A stretch of DNA of 64,000 nucleotides from Balaenoptera acutorostrata (GCF_949987535.1 NC_080082.1:45645374-45709373), one strand, 5' to 3'; counted from the stretch's first letter, positions 12,801 through 25,199 are shown. Made by a program: numbers and translations. The notes: generated by a model not told the origin, from the sequence alone.

Positions 12801-14700
12801 TGTCAGGTTCATTGAAGCTAACCTTTTGAAATCTGTAACAGCATAATACTTCTAAGGCAGCCTCAACGTGGCTAGAAGAATATTTCGTTTTCCTCTTTTA
12901 GGAGGAAGTAGTGCTCATCCTTAAAGTGTGTGGAGACTATGATCGTTTGAAACAACCTGTTCTAACTCTCAGCTGCCTTCTCTTTTCCCCTCCTCACGAG
13001 GAACCCTCAACAGTCTCCTGTGTTACAAACACATGCACACCACTGTAGATGTGAGTTGGAAAATGACGTTCTCATGCTGCCTTTTCCAAAAACCTACCAA
13101 CTCACATCACTCCACCAGTTTGATCACTTACTGCAAAAATGTGTGTGCGTGTGACTGTTAATTTTTGAAAATTAAAAAATAATTTAAAAAAAAGTTTAAA
13201 CATCTGATCTACGCTGACCTACCCTCCTGCAGACAGGGTTGGAGGGAACCCTCACCCCTTTGCCGATTGCAGACACAAAGGCTTTATTGTGAGGCCCCAA
13301 CCCGAAGCCTGACGCGGCGGACTCCGTGCAGTCGAGGGATAAATGTTTACATTCGGTGTTGCCTCCTCTGGCCTCTGGTCGGACTGCTGGCAGCTCTGTG
13401 GGTGCTCAATACAGAGAGGGTGGGAGGGAGGAGGGAAGGCGGGCGTGCACCTCCGCTGACGAGCGGCGCTGGGAGATGCTCTCTGGCAGTTGCTTAAAAT
13501 GGCATCAAGAACATATTGTTAGTTCCAGCCTCTGAAGCATATGTGGTCTGGGCAACTCAGACGTTGAAGTGATTATAGACAAACAGCCGGGCTCATTCAG
13601 AGGGCCTGCGTTTTCCGGCATTACAATATTTTTTAGAAGTTGCCTCTTTACGTCATTTCATGAAAATGTGCGAAGAAGACAAGGCAGCTCTTTGAAAATA
13701 CAAACTCTTTCCCAAAAAAATGCTGAAAGAAGGAAAGTGAGAGCCAAAGGTCAAAGGCTGAGCAAGAATGTGTTTCTCTATTTTTTCTGTTTCTTAAGCA
13801 GAGAGGAAACTCTCCCGGTTACGACATTTCAGGAATCAGGACCATCTTTGGTCAGGTCCAGGAGGGAGACCTTGCAGAGTATGGGGACTTCCTTCTTCTT
13901 GCTGCTGAAAACCAGACTCTTAGGCTGGTCCAGGGTTGGCGCATGTACATTCAAGTGAGTTACTGTTCACTTCACTGAAGTTCATGAAAGGACTGCGTGA
14001 TGCAAAGTTGCAGCCCCAGGAAGAAGGCTACGTACTGCTTCCTGCAGCCTCGTCTGGCTCTGAATTTGGCTGCACTTCTCATGGCCAGAGTCTCCTGGCT
14101 CTGGGTCCATCTCTGATTGTCCCTGGCTCGCAGTGCTTTCCTGACGGCAAGGGTCTGCGCTAGGCCTTTGATGGGAGCCTGCTGGTGCCTCCGGGATGGT
14201 CCATAGTAGGCTCTCAATGATCATCTGCTGTTTAACGTAAATGGAATCTTCACTTGGCTGAGGAACTCATGGGAATTTAAGGGTGAATTCAGGCAACTTA
14301 ATGCTTTCAGCCTTTCCCTCCAGTGGCCCAAGCTTCCCTTTTTTTGGCTGTTCATCTAAAATCTCCTTACCATGGTGTACTATTTATTCTCTCCTACATT
14401 CCTTGCTGCTAGTGTTGCAGAAAAAAGGTCCATGGAATGACTTCCAGGCCAGCATTGCCTTGTGGAGGGCCAGCTTACCATGTGCACAGACCTGGGTCTG
14501 GGCGCCTGCCTTGCCCTCCAGGGGCTCCCAGTCTGGTTGCAGAGCCCCAACTCCCTGAGGAAAGGTGGAGACAAGCCCAGGTGTGGATTCCTTACTGGCG
14601 GCAGGCTGGAGGGATCCACTGGTTTCCTTCACTTCCAGCTGCCTCAACTGCAGGGCCACTTGAGTAGTGGCAGCTTAGAGGGTAGATTCGTGGCACACGG
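12800..14700. other. Unique intronic sequence, nothing recognised
   Basis: Mixed composition with short overlapping frames on both strands and no recognisable product. An A/T low-complexity patch is at about 13165-13200. Confidence 0.5.
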
Positions 14701-14724
14701 AGATGGGTCCAGTGATACCATTAT

Positions 14725-14890
14725 CAGATCCATGGCTTTAGGCAAGTTTTTTAACCATGCCTCAGTTTCCTCACTTATAAAATGGGTATGGTGATAGTAA
14801 AATTATCTCATTGAGTAATGAGAATTAATTGAAGGCACTTAGAACAGCACTAAGTGCAATAAAAGAAGTGTTGTTAGTTACCTTTATGGC
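14725..14890 (+). mobile_element. MIR SINE
   Basis: Contains the MIR core text cctcagtttcctcacttata followed by aaaatgggtatggtgatag, a degraded attaattgaaggcacttaga region and a terminal gcaataaa-like end. Orientation is sense. Confidence 0.85.
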
Positions 14891-16380
14891 CGTCCCTGTT
14901 ACTGTCATCCTCGTTGCTGCTCCCTGACCTTGAAGTCTTTCTAGTAATGTGAACTCCTAAGGTCATGGGACTGAAAGAAACTTCAGGAAACCATGTCCTA
15001 GCTCAGGCTGGACAGGCTGATGAGCCTGCAGACCAGTGCCTTCTGGGAAGCTTCTTGAAGGGCACTGAGCCATCGAGACTATGCTTCTCTCTCTCTCGCC
15101 TCTTGCCAGCCTTCCTCGGGGTGCTGCTCATGGGTGTGGTGTTCTAGTCTAGAAGGCAGATCTTCAGAACCAGCATCATCAGAGTTCTCCCAAAGTGGGT
15201 TCCACCTGTGCCCACTGGAAATGGGCACTACTTATGGGAGGATGTGCGGATGCCCACCAAGAGGCATGCTTCAGTCAGATCCCTGGAGAATCCCTGTCGG
15301 AGAGAGTCAGGAGTTATTGAGCACTTGCTACATGAGAAACATGTGTGATGCGCAGGGCTCATGGGAAGAGAACAAACATTTCTAACATGTGAATTTATAA
15401 TCTCATGGAGGCTTGGAGGAAAGTGGACAGCTGATCGACCACAATGGGTGCGGTTGATTTGGGCTGGGAGAAAAACAGCCCAAACAGAAGGGAGTGGGAG
15501 GCAGGAGAGCCTTAAGTGGTTAGAGGATCAGGGAAGGATCAGGGAGCAGATGCCAGGGGCACAAGTTGCAACTGGCGTTGGGCTGCTGGGGCTGGGATGG
15601 CCTCTCAAATGCATTTTCTGTGAAATCCACACCCCTTTGCTCCAGGCCAGGAGACAGCAGACTGAGGTAGGAGAGCTCTGCTCTTGGAGAAGGATAATTT
15701 GTAAGGCTATAAATACCTGAGATAGGAAGTACGTATTTGTAGCCCTGATCATTGAGGAAACTTGGATTATCTAGTGGTAACAGAGGTCATTTCCTAGATC
15801 TGTCTTACACAAAGGAACTGTGCTGCCAATTTTCCTTTTCAGGACTGGGCCATGTGCCAGGGCCAGCACAGGTTTCAGGGTTCGGCACCTGATGCACTGA
15901 CCCTTGGTAAATGACTGTTGAATGATTGCATGACTGTCTCCAACAAACAAGGTTTTGTACTGCATGTGCTCACTTAAATCAGGGACCACCACAATTTGTT
16001 GGTGTTTCCCCATAAACTGCTACTAGGTTCCTCATGGTGAGAACCTTTGAAAAAACACGTTGTCTCCTAAATGATCTAGAAAGAGGTGGAGGCCAACAGG
16101 AGCCTGATGGAGAAGACAGAGGGCTTTACCATCCCCGGGGTCTCTGCTGGGGAACCATCATGTCAGACCTGCCAGTGTCCTAGGTGAGAAAGGACTTGGC
16201 TTTCGCAGCAGTTGTTGCCTCTCTTGTGCCTGTCACTTGACTCACTTATAACCTAGAACACAGCAGGTGACTGGATAAAGAACCACTGGAACACACCCCC
16301 ACTCTATTTCTTCCTGGCCTAACATGCCCTGTGTGACCAACAGGTGAACTATATGGAGGCTTGGATGCTGAAAAATCTAC
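14890..16380. other. Intronic sequence with an L2-like trace and no recognised gene
   Basis: 15840-15935 ends with a ttggtaaatgactgttgaatgattgaat-like degraded L2 3' terminus. The rest shows no recognisable feature. Confidence 0.45.
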
Positions 16381-16389
16381 AGAGGGGGT

Positions 16390-17010
16390 TCTTTCTTTTC
16401 ATTTCTATGTACATTTTGCTAATTTTTCTTATCCTTACATGCAAGCTTATTTTGAAAAATCAGAAGATAGAGATGAGCAGTAAGAAGAGGATGGAAATCC
16501 CTTGGTGATCACCCATGTTGACTCTTTGCTGTGTGTCTTCCTAGACTATTTTATGCATACCTGTTTTCTTTTGCTTTTGGTATTGGTATAATAGTATAAG
16601 TATTGGTAGAATATAAGGAAAGAGGCACTGTTATAATTTGTGTATGTTGGAGGGGGGAGGTACTAATTTGATATAACATGACTGAAAGGGCAATTTGGCA
16701 ACAGGTATTAAAATCTTTAAATGTGTATTCTCTTTAACCAACAATTCCACATGTAGCAATTAAACCTAAGGAAATAATTAAGAATGTGTACAAAGATTTA
16801 GCTAAAATAATGTTCATCAAAGTGTGATTTGTACACAAGGTGGGATTGTACTCCCTATGCCATTTTATAATCAGCTGTTTTAATTTAATACATTCTTCTA
16901 TACCCTTTTTGATGAGTACAGAAACAATTGCATAACTTTACCATGACTTATTTATTTAATTGAATCCTGTAGGTGGACATTTAGATGGTTTTCATTTTTC
17001 CTTCTCATTT
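16390..17010 (-). mobile_element. L1M 3'UTR fragment, antisense, interrupted by the inverted-repeat arm
   Basis: 16390-16570 (tgtgtcttcctagactattt and neighbours) and 16840-17010 (attgaatcctgtaggtggac, atttagatggttttcatttt) both read as antisense L1 3' sequence. The sense-oriented arm 16577-16830 lies between them. Confidence 0.65.
16577..16830 (+). repeat. Left arm of a 254-bp inverted repeat (L1 3' sequence)
   Basis: The reverse complement of this stretch aligns end to end with 18242-18498, with five substitutions and one 3-nt length difference, about 98% identity. The sequence is of old L1 3'UTR type read in sense orientation (ggcaatttggcaacaggtat...). Sequence immediately to its left and right (16400-16570 and 16840-17010) reads as antisense L1, so this arm looks like an insert within it. 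Confidence 0.92.
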
Positions 17011-17815
17011 GAAGTGAAGACTGGGCTCCTTGTCTTTGGCTCACAGAAGGATGACCAGAGTTTTCTTTGGGGGAAGGAAAGTGACAGTCATGGAATCAGT
17101 GGCATTGTTTTGCCTGACCTGGTGTGCACGGTGAATGCTTGCCTTAGCAGACTCATCACCAGCCCTGGCGGGGTCTCAGGTGCGTGCCTTTGGGTTAGAG
17201 GTGGGGATACAAGAGAGGTGGACTGTGTCCTTTTTCTTGTGAGTGGGTGTGTGTACATGTGCACATACACATGCATGCACAGAGGTTTAGAGGAAGTTAA
17301 CTCTGTTCTTCACTCTAGGTTTCCAGTGATTGAATCCAAACCACCCAGACCATGAGGGAGAGGGTGAAAATCCACACCCTAGTATAACTGGCCCCTCAAG
17401 GTCTTCACTGCCCCAACTCTATCTGGGTGTTAAACACTCTTCTGTACCATTTTTGATGAATGCATGGTATCCAGTTTAGAGTGTGCCCATGTGGGCCAAT
17501 CCTCCACCTTTTCTTCTCCCTTCCATCCCCATCCCATCACACCTTCATCATTTTACCTCCTTCTCTCCAATACCCCATCTCTATTCCTTTTCCAGGCTGT
17601 GGCCTTTTCTCCAGGAATTAAAACATCACCACCCTCTTCTAATGCCATCAAAATCTTCTTGACCTCTGATGAGAGCTGGGAGCTGCTCTCTCTTCTACCA
17701 GTTTCAGCAGCAGAGAGGGATACTGGTAGGGTGGAGGAAGGAAGCGAAGGAAGGACATCAGTGTGGCCTCACATCTGAATTGCAATCTGTTTTTGTTTTC
17801 TTTGTTATTTGTTAA
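17010..17815. other. Unique spacer sequence between inverted-repeat arms
   Basis: Mixed-composition sequence with short open frames and no recognised family. It forms most of the spacer of the inverted repeat. Confidence 0.5.
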
Positions 17816-17816
17816 C

Positions 17817-17872
17817 TATCCATCCATCCATACATACATCCATATATCCATATCTTTCTATCTATCCTTCCA
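17817..17872. repeat. Degenerate (CATC/CATA)n microsatellite
   Basis: Imperfect tetranucleotide run (ccatccatccatacatacat...) ending in tatct units. It abuts an L2 3' end. Confidence 0.85.
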
Positions 17873-17877
17873 TCTGT

Positions 17878-17955
17878 GATAGCTAGAATGGTATCTGGCA
17901 TAGAGTAGTTGCTCAATTAACATTTGTTGAATGGATGAGTGAATGAATGAATAAT
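17878..17955 (+). mobile_element. L2 LINE 3'-end fragment
   Basis: The sequence atggtatctggcatagagta, gttgctcaattaacatttgt and tgaatgaatgaat is the conserved L2 3' terminus. Confidence 0.8.
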
Positions 17956-18241
17956 ATAAAAGTCAGAACTTTTGAACTTGTAGAGTTTATTTCCTATGAA
18001 CAGCCTGCAACAGGTCCACCTATCAGGTTCAAATTACCCTGCAAACATAACTTCTATACCTTGTTCTGCTGAAAGGGCATATTGAGACCTCCTAATCTTG
18101 CAGAGCTCTCTTTTCTAATGTAGTCATACTTGGGAGGCATCCTGCCTAATTTTCTCCTTCCTAATCCCTGGTCTCCCCACCCTTTCCTCTCCTTCCCTTG
18201 GCAGCAGGCCAGGAAGAAGGGCAATCGAGTTGCACTTTTAT

Positions 18242-18498
18242 AAATCACACTTTGATGAACATTATTTTAGCTAAATCTTTGTACACATTCTTAATTATTT
18301 CCTTAGGTTTAATTGCTAGATGTGGAATTGTTGGTTAAAGGGAATACACATTTAAAGATTTTAATACCTGTTGCTAAATTGCCCTGCTTTCAGTCATGTT
18401 TTATCAAATTAGTACCTCCCCCCTCCAACATACACAAATTATAACAGTGCCTCTTTCCTTATATTCTACCAATACTTATATTATTATACCAATACCAA
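18242..18498 (-). repeat. Right arm of the inverted repeat (L1 3' sequence)
   Basis: Partner of 16577-16830, separated from it by a 1411-bp spacer. It appears to run on into further antisense L1 sequence to the right (18500-19880), so this arm is the more likely original and the left arm the copy. Confidence 0.92.
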
Positions 18499-19886
18499 TA
18501 CTGAGTATTATTTAGCAAAGTAATATCAATTTGATATGGAAAATGTCTCATTTTACTTTTCATTTCTTGAGCTTAATATATATGTATATCTATATTTTAT
18601 GTAGTTATTAATCTATATACCTTTATATCTGTATCTGTATATATCTAAAGATAGATAGATGTTTAATGAAATGTCTATGTTTGGCGATTTACCTGTTCAC
18701 GCCCTCTGTGTGGTTTCCTTCTGGGTAGTTGAATTTTCTTTTGAACTGTAGGATCTCTTCATACATCAAAGATATTAACCCTTTGTCTTTTACATATCTT
18801 GTAATTGTTTCTTCCAAGTTTTTCACGTGCCTTTTAATTTTGTACATGGTGCTTTTTAATGAGATAAAGGGATTTAAGTAATCAAATCTTTTAATCTATT
18901 CCTTTGCTGTCTTTGGTGTCATGCTTTGAAAATAATTTCCTACCCCATTATTATATTAGTATACTAATATACTCCTAAGTTTACCTTCTTATGTATTTAT
19001 GGTTTTAATCTTTAATATAAATCTTTAATCTATCAAGTATTTATATTATTAGGGCAAAATTTTATATCTGTACCCTACACACATATATACATATTCATGA
19101 TTTGCTATTACAAATGAGATTTTAAAATTATATTTTCCAAATAATATATAAGACTATATAGGAAAACTATTTTTATTTTATTTTGTTTTTACATAAATAA
19201 AACAAGTTTTAAGAATTACATTAGAGAAATATAGAATGAAAAGTGAAAGTCTTATTTAAATCTCTCATCTCCACTCCAGTTCCTCGCCGTTCCCCAGATA
19301 ATGATTATGAGTGGCTTGATGTATCTCTGTCTGTATATACATAAATACACACCAAATATAAAGGAGTTCTTGTTCTCATTCTTTCTCCAGTTAGAGAAAT
19401 GCTACAATAAACATTCTGGAACATACATGTGTGTTTCTATATTAGAGATAACTATAGGTGGTATTAAGTTAAATTTTCATGGATATTGCTGAATTGCTTT
19501 CTAAAAAAGGAGCACCAATTTACTTTTCTGCAGATAGTGAGTGAGAGTGGTCTTGCTGACAGTGGGGAAATAAAGCTCTAGTTTTGGGCAATATGATACA
19601 CCAAAACTATTTTAATTTTATATGAATTTTCCTTATCTTTTTCATAAAGATATACTTCCCACTTATATGACTTCCTTTATAAATGTCCTCTTTATATTTT
19701 TATATATTTTATTGTATATTTGTTCTTTGCCTTCATGATATAAAGGAGCACTTTATATATCAATATCCATATGTTGTGCGTATGTGTGTGGCAGAAGAAA
19801 GTTTTAAAAATTTTGCTATCTTTTGAATAATGGCGTTTGAGTCCTCTTTACTAAAGATTATGAAAAAAAATTTTACATTTTTGTCA
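18499..19886 (-). mobile_element. Decayed L1 fragments, antisense
   Basis: AT-rich text such as ccctttgtcttttacatatc, tttaatgagataaagggatt and caccaatttacttttctgca matches antisense L1 ORF2-to-3'UTR sequence. Several L1 pieces may be joined. An 18-bp perfect palindrome sits at 18953-18970, and dinucleotide/tetranucleotide TA/GATA runs lie near 18580-18660. Confidence 0.7.
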
Positions 19887-19902
19887 ATGACTTCGTAGTT
19901 TT

Positions 19903-20185
19903 TTTTTTTAATTTTATTGAAGTATAGTTGATTTACAATGTTGTGTTTAATGTCTGCTGTACAGCATAGTGACTCAGTTATACATATATATATTCTTTTT
20001 CATATTCTTTTCCATTATGGTTTATCACAGGATATTGAATATAGTTCCCTGTGCTACACAGTAGGACCTTGTTGTTTATTCATCCTATATATAATAGTTT
20101 GCATCTGTTAATCCCAAACTCCCAGTCCTTCTCTCCCCCAACCCCTTCACCCTTGGAAACCACAGTCTGTTCTCTATATCTGTAG
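19903..20185 (-). mobile_element. 5'-truncated cetartiodactyl L1 3' end with target-site duplication
   Basis: A poly-T start leads into attgaagtatagttgattta, caatgttgtgtttaatgtct and ccctgtgctacacagtagga, the 3' tail of a cetartiodactyl L1 read antisense. Flanking copies atgacttcgtagtttt (19887-19902) and atgacttcttagtttt (20186-20201) differ at one base and are the target-site duplication. It interrupts the older L1 on either side. Confidence 0.88.
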
Positions 20186-21371
20186 ATGACTTCTTAGTTT
20201 TAAAAATATTTTTGTGTGAAGTATTTCATGAGAGGTATTTGTCTAAATGGTAGCCCATTGTCCCAGTACATTTACTCATCATTCTGTTCTTTCACTGCAT
20301 ATGAGTCATTAACTTTATCTAAACCACGTGTCTCTTCGGGAGTTCTCTATCTGGTCTCTTGACTTATTTATCTACTCCTGTATATGACCCTATTATTTCA
20401 ATTACTATAGTTTTATTATATTTTGATTTGATAGTTTACATGCCCTCTCCTTATTCTCCTTTCTTACAGTTTACTTGGCAGTTATCACCTTTTTTTGAGA
20501 TGAATTTTAGATTTCACTTGCTAAGTTTGATAGATGATCCTTTCAGCAATTTGGCTTGATTTATAGCTTAATTTCATAAAAATTTACATATTTACAATAT
20601 CATCTTTCCATCTATGAACATGGTATATCTCTTTATTTATTCAGGTCTTATTTTATGCACGTCCATAAAGTTTTATGTTTTACTTCATATAGGTCTTACT
20701 CATTTCTTATTATATTTATTTCTGTATGTTTAAAATTTTCCTCTGATAATTTATAATTGGTTTTTAACGTATAAGAAAACAATAATTTTCAGTGTATTGA
20801 TCTTATCTTTGACCTCTAATTGCACATTTATTAGTACCAACAGTTTTGTACTTCATTCTTTGGATTTTTTGCATATAGTCATTTTCAGCTGTTAACAGTG
20901 ACTGTTTTGTCTGTTCCTTGTCAATAATTTTATCTCATAGTTTCTTTTTCCTCTATAAAAATCACATTGTTTGCATTGGCTAAGACTTCCAGGACACAGT
21001 GTCTTGTTGCTAGCTTTAAAAGAAATGCTTCCAATATTTTGCCATCAAACATAATGTGTGATGTAGGCCATTTATCGCTTTATAAATTAGGAAGGAATGT
21101 TAAGTTTTATCAAGTGTTTGGGACATTGTTGATATAATATGGTTATTCTCCTGTAAGATGTTAATATGGTGAATTGATAGGTTTCCTGTTGTTGAATGAT
21201 TCTTGAATTATTGGAGTAAACTGTGGTTGTTCTTTGATGAATTATTATGTTATCTTTATATACTACCAGGTTCATTTCACTGATATTGTATTTAGGGTAT
21301 TTACATTGATGTTTATAAATGAGATTGTCCTATAGCTTCTATAGGTAGTAACTGTGTTAGTAGTAGTTCTT

Positions 21372-21604
21372 ATTCCTCCTCCCCCTCCTCTTTCCTCTCC
21401 TCTCTCCTCCTCTCCCTCCTCTCCCTTCTCTCTCTCCTGTTCCTCCCCGTCCCCCCTCCTCCCTTTCCTTCTCCTTCTCATCCTCCTACTGCTCAATGAG
21501 TGCCCAGTGAGTCTGGGGGCTTATTCCTCCTCCTTTTCTTTTTTCTCCTTCCTCCTCTTTCTCCTCTTCTTCCTCATCCTTCTACTTCTCTTTCTCTTTT
21601 TCCT
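21372..21604. repeat. Polypyrimidine CTCC/CTT-rich tract
   Basis: About 110 bases of almost pure C/T (21372-21480) are followed, after a short interruption, by another 85 (21518-21604) built from ctcctcc and cttctc units. Strong purine/pyrimidine strand asymmetry. Confidence 0.9.
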
Positions 21605-22734
21605 CTATGCTATACCTAGTAGCACTATCCTAGTCTCAGAGAATGAAATGGGGAGTTTTCTGTTTTTCTGTGCTCTGGGACAGTTTATAAACATAGAGAT
21701 AACCTTCCTTTGAAGGTCTAGTAAACTATGAGCATAAAACTGGGCCTTTTCTTTTCTTTTGATGTAGCTATTCATTATCTTAAATTTCTGCTATGGTTAT
21801 TACTTTATTCAGGTATTTAACTTCTCATTGAGTTATATCTGATCATTTTTATAGATAAATCATTCATTTTAATGGAGATTTTCAAATTAAAGATATAAAG
21901 TTCTGTATTCTTTTATAATTTTTAAGTCTCCTTTGTATCTGAATTTATTTCCCCTTTCTCAGTCCTAATGTTTATTTGTATATTCTCTCTTTATTCCTAT
22001 CCACTTTGTCAAGTTTGTTTTCTTGGTCTTTTCAAAGAACCAGCTTTTAGTGAGTCTTCCCCCACCCCCCCCAGAGGGCAGGGGGAAGAGGATGTTCTAT
22101 TTAATTAGTTTCTACTGTTATTTTTATTAATCCCTTCCTTCTATTTTCTTTGGGTTTATTTCTACTTTTTTCCCTCAGCTTCTTGAATTGAAGGCTTAGT
22201 TCATTTGTTTTCAATCCTTTTCATTTTCTATTCATTACATTTAAGGTTACAAAATTTTTTTTGAGAACTGCTTTAGCCACCTCCTAGAAAAAATTATTTT
22301 GCTATCACTTTGTTTTTACTTTTAATTAATGTGGTTAATATGATTTCTATGTTATGGAACCTTATTGAAGTATGTGTGGTCTAATACATGTAACATCTTT
22401 GAAATGTTTCATGGGTATTTGTAAAGATTTCACATTTTCTTTTGGGTATGGACTTCTTTCACTATACTCTTATTTTTAAATTTATTGAAAAAAATCTACT
22501 TTTCATATGAATATTTGAGGAAGATATTGGAAAATTTCCCTTGATGGATTTGTTAGAGTTGCATTAAATTATTCCAGTTTTTGCATCATGTATTTTAAAG
22601 CTTTGTTGTTGAGTGCACAGAAGTTTTGACGATGATGATTTCTTGCAGTTTTCTAGTAGATTGTACCCCTTTTTTGACATAAGAATCCTCCATTACCTGT
22701 TTAGTATTTTTGCTTTAAATTATATATTTTTGAT

Positions 22735-22774
22735 ATATTGCAATACCTATTTGATAATATTGCAATACCTATTT
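22735..22774 (+). repeat. 18-bp direct repeat, period 22
   Basis: The sequence atattgcaatacctattt occurs at 22735-22752 and again at 22757-22774, separated by gata. Confidence 0.85.
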
Positions 22775-23170
22775 TTATTTTGTTAACATTGTTTCATATG
22801 TGCTTTTTCCATTCCTATATTTTCAACCTTCATGTGTAAGCTGGTTCTCACATAAAGAGTATAAAATTGGGGAATTGTGGACATATATTTAACCTAATCC
22901 AATATCTGATATTCCCTCTCTTTTATGATTTTAACCCATTAACATTTATTAAGTTTACTGACATGTGGTTTTATTCCTGCTATCTTATTTTATGTTGTCT
23001 GTTACCATGTCACATCAAATTTTTTATTTTAATTCTTTTCTCCCTCTTATTGTATGGATCGAATTCTTTTTGTTATATTTTCTTTTATTTTCTGATTTAG
23101 AAATTGTATACCTGGGATCTAGTCATATAGTGGTAACACTTGATTTCTAATATGTACATTTAAACGTGAG

Positions 23171-23194
23171 TGTGTGTGTGTGTGTGTGTGTGTG
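23171..23194. repeat. (TG)12 microsatellite
   Basis: Uninterrupted TG run inside antisense L1-like sequence. Confidence 0.95.
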
Positions 23195-23678
23195 CATGTA
23201 TGTGTACGTTCAGCATCCATAGCCTCCCTTCAACAAAACAAGAAGTTTTGCATGCTCTCACTTTTTATCCGATCTGTCATCTGGTCCCAGTCCCACCTCT
23301 TTCCCCCTTCCTTTTATGTTAAAATGATCTATGATTTTAATTCCAGACTTTTTCTTAAACATTATGCACTATGCATTATTTAGACTTAAATATAAAAGTT
23401 GACTGACATTTGGTTCACTCCTCTTTTAAAATTTTGCTTCTTCTGTTGTATTAATTCCTTCAGAGATGTCTGAGTCCTTTCATGTCTGAAAATGTGTTAA
23501 TTTTATCTTTCCCTCAATGCTATGTATTGAAGTCTAGGTTCATAATAACTTCCTGAGCCCCTTGATAATATTCCTTGATTGTTTTGAGACATCTAATGTT
23601 GATGACAAGTCTGATGACAAACCAATTCTTACTCCTTTTTGGATAAGCTATTTCTTTTTCCTTTTCTTTTCTCTTCTC

Positions 23679-23724
23679 TTCCTTCCTTCCTTCCTTCCTT
23701 CCTTCCTTCCTTCCTTCCTTCCTT
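23679..23724. repeat. (CCTT)n microsatellite
   Basis: Eleven perfect ttcc/cctt units in a longer T/C tract. Confidence 0.95.
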
Positions 23725-23914
23725 TCTTTCCTTCGTTCTTTCTCTTTATTTTTCCAATTTTTGTCTTCTTCTCTGAGTCTGGAAGTTTCTTTGGATGTGA
23801 CAGTATGTAAACTTTTTTTTTTTCTTCAGAAAATTTCCCAGTGCCTGAGGGATTCTTTCAAAGTTAATTGTTTTTTTTTATGTTTTCAGTCTACAGACAT
23901 TTTCTTTTTCTACT

Positions 23915-23940
23915 ATCATCATCATCATCATCATCATCAT
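23915..23940. repeat. (ATC)n microsatellite
   Basis: Perfect trinucleotide run ending at a tattt. On the + strand it would read as a His run in one frame; it is not coding. Confidence 0.95.
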
Positions 23941-24065
23941 TATTTCTTAACTCTTTATTGGCTTATTTTCTTTCCAGAATTTCTATTAGATGGATATTAG
24001 ACCTTCTGGATTGTACCTCCATGTCTCTTAATTTTTCTCCTTCACTTTCCATTTCTTTCTTTCTG

Positions 24066-24068
<3 letters not shown>

Positions 24069-24120
<52 letters not shown>
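24069..24120. repeat. (TG)26 microsatellite
   Basis: A 52-base uninterrupted TG run, likely length-polymorphic. Confidence 0.97.
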
Positions 24121-24122
<2 letters not shown>

Positions 24123-25199
24123 ACTTTCAATATTATCTTCCATGTTAGAAATATGGCCTGGACCAAGTATATTTGTTTTTTCAGATCTTCAATTGACTTT
24201 TAAAAAAATATATACAATTAAAATTTGTATTTCCAGCACCTTTATTTTTTTCTTCTCTGATTGCTCCGTTTCCAGGCAGTCATTTCTCTCTTAGAGGGTG
24301 AAATATTCTCTTTATTCTTTCTAAATATATTAATGAGAATTTTTAATTAAATTCTTCCTGTTCTCTAAATTATTTTTGTTTCTTTTGGGTTCATCTTGAT
24401 TTTTCTTTTTGTGTGTTTTGAGCTTCTCTCATGTGTCTAGTAAGCTTTTTGTCACTTGTGTTTATGAGAAGAGGACTAGTGACTTAGTGTGGGCAGCTGG
24501 CAGGTGGTTCTGTAGGCTCTGTAGGTCTGGTATTCCACAGGCCTCACCGTGGAATGGGAGGGATGCTTTCTGGCTTCTTAGTGAGGAGGACTCCAGGACA
24601 GTGGAACCCCCCATAAGGATGTGCACTGTGGGGTAGGCAGGCAGGAAAGTGGGCAGCCTGGGACTTGCCTGCCTTCCTCCACACCCTGTCCCCACCCACT
24701 GGCAAGGAAGTGGGTGTTCACTCTGGCAGTGCGAGACTTGGGGTCCTTGCCTTTCTAGCAGGGCTGCCCTGCTATTTTCTTCTTTATTCTATCAGAAATT
24801 AAGCTCTTCTCTGCTTCTTTTCAAGCCCCTGTCCTCACTCTAGGACAATTTTAAGGCCAGGAGCTTCATGCCTTTATAGGGTAGTATTTGGTTCTTGGCT
24901 TTGGGGATGAGGCTCTCTTCTGCCACTGTATTTTCACTCAGAGTCCTGAGTTTCTCTGGATCAATTCATTTCTTTCAAGTTATTTCCCTGTAGTGTGTTT
25001 GGTGTCTTCCTATCAATATGATCCCATCTATTTTCCATCTTCCAGGAATACGTCAAAATTTCCGGCATGCTGATGACCCCTTTTCTTATTTTCTAACACC
25101 CTGAGGGAATTGTTCTGCATGAAAAAAATGTATGCCGTTTCCAGGGCTTTGAAGTGGCAGAGAAGGAGAGTAGGTGTGACTGTTTGCCACCTTGGTACA

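Larger units (their letters stand above)
20202..23165 (-). mobile_element. Old L1 ORF2-region sequence, antisense, broken by simple repeats
   Basis: Recognisable antisense ORF2 stretches include ttgcattggctaagacttcc, ttaatatggtgaattgatag, gtcttttcaaagaaccagct and tttttgcatcatgtatttta. The order is consistent with one long diverged element. A pyrimidine-rich expansion (21372-21604) splits it. All frames are heavily interrupted. Confidence 0.75.
23200..25150 (-). mobile_element. Further L1-like antisense sequence with microsatellites (family uncertain)
   Basis: The AT/T-rich + strand holds phrases (ttgtcatgtctgaaaatgtg-like, gtctcttaatttttctcctt) like antisense L1 sequence, but divergence is high. 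Contained microsatellites are listed separately. 24480-24860 is GC-richer and may be unique. Confidence 0.45.
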
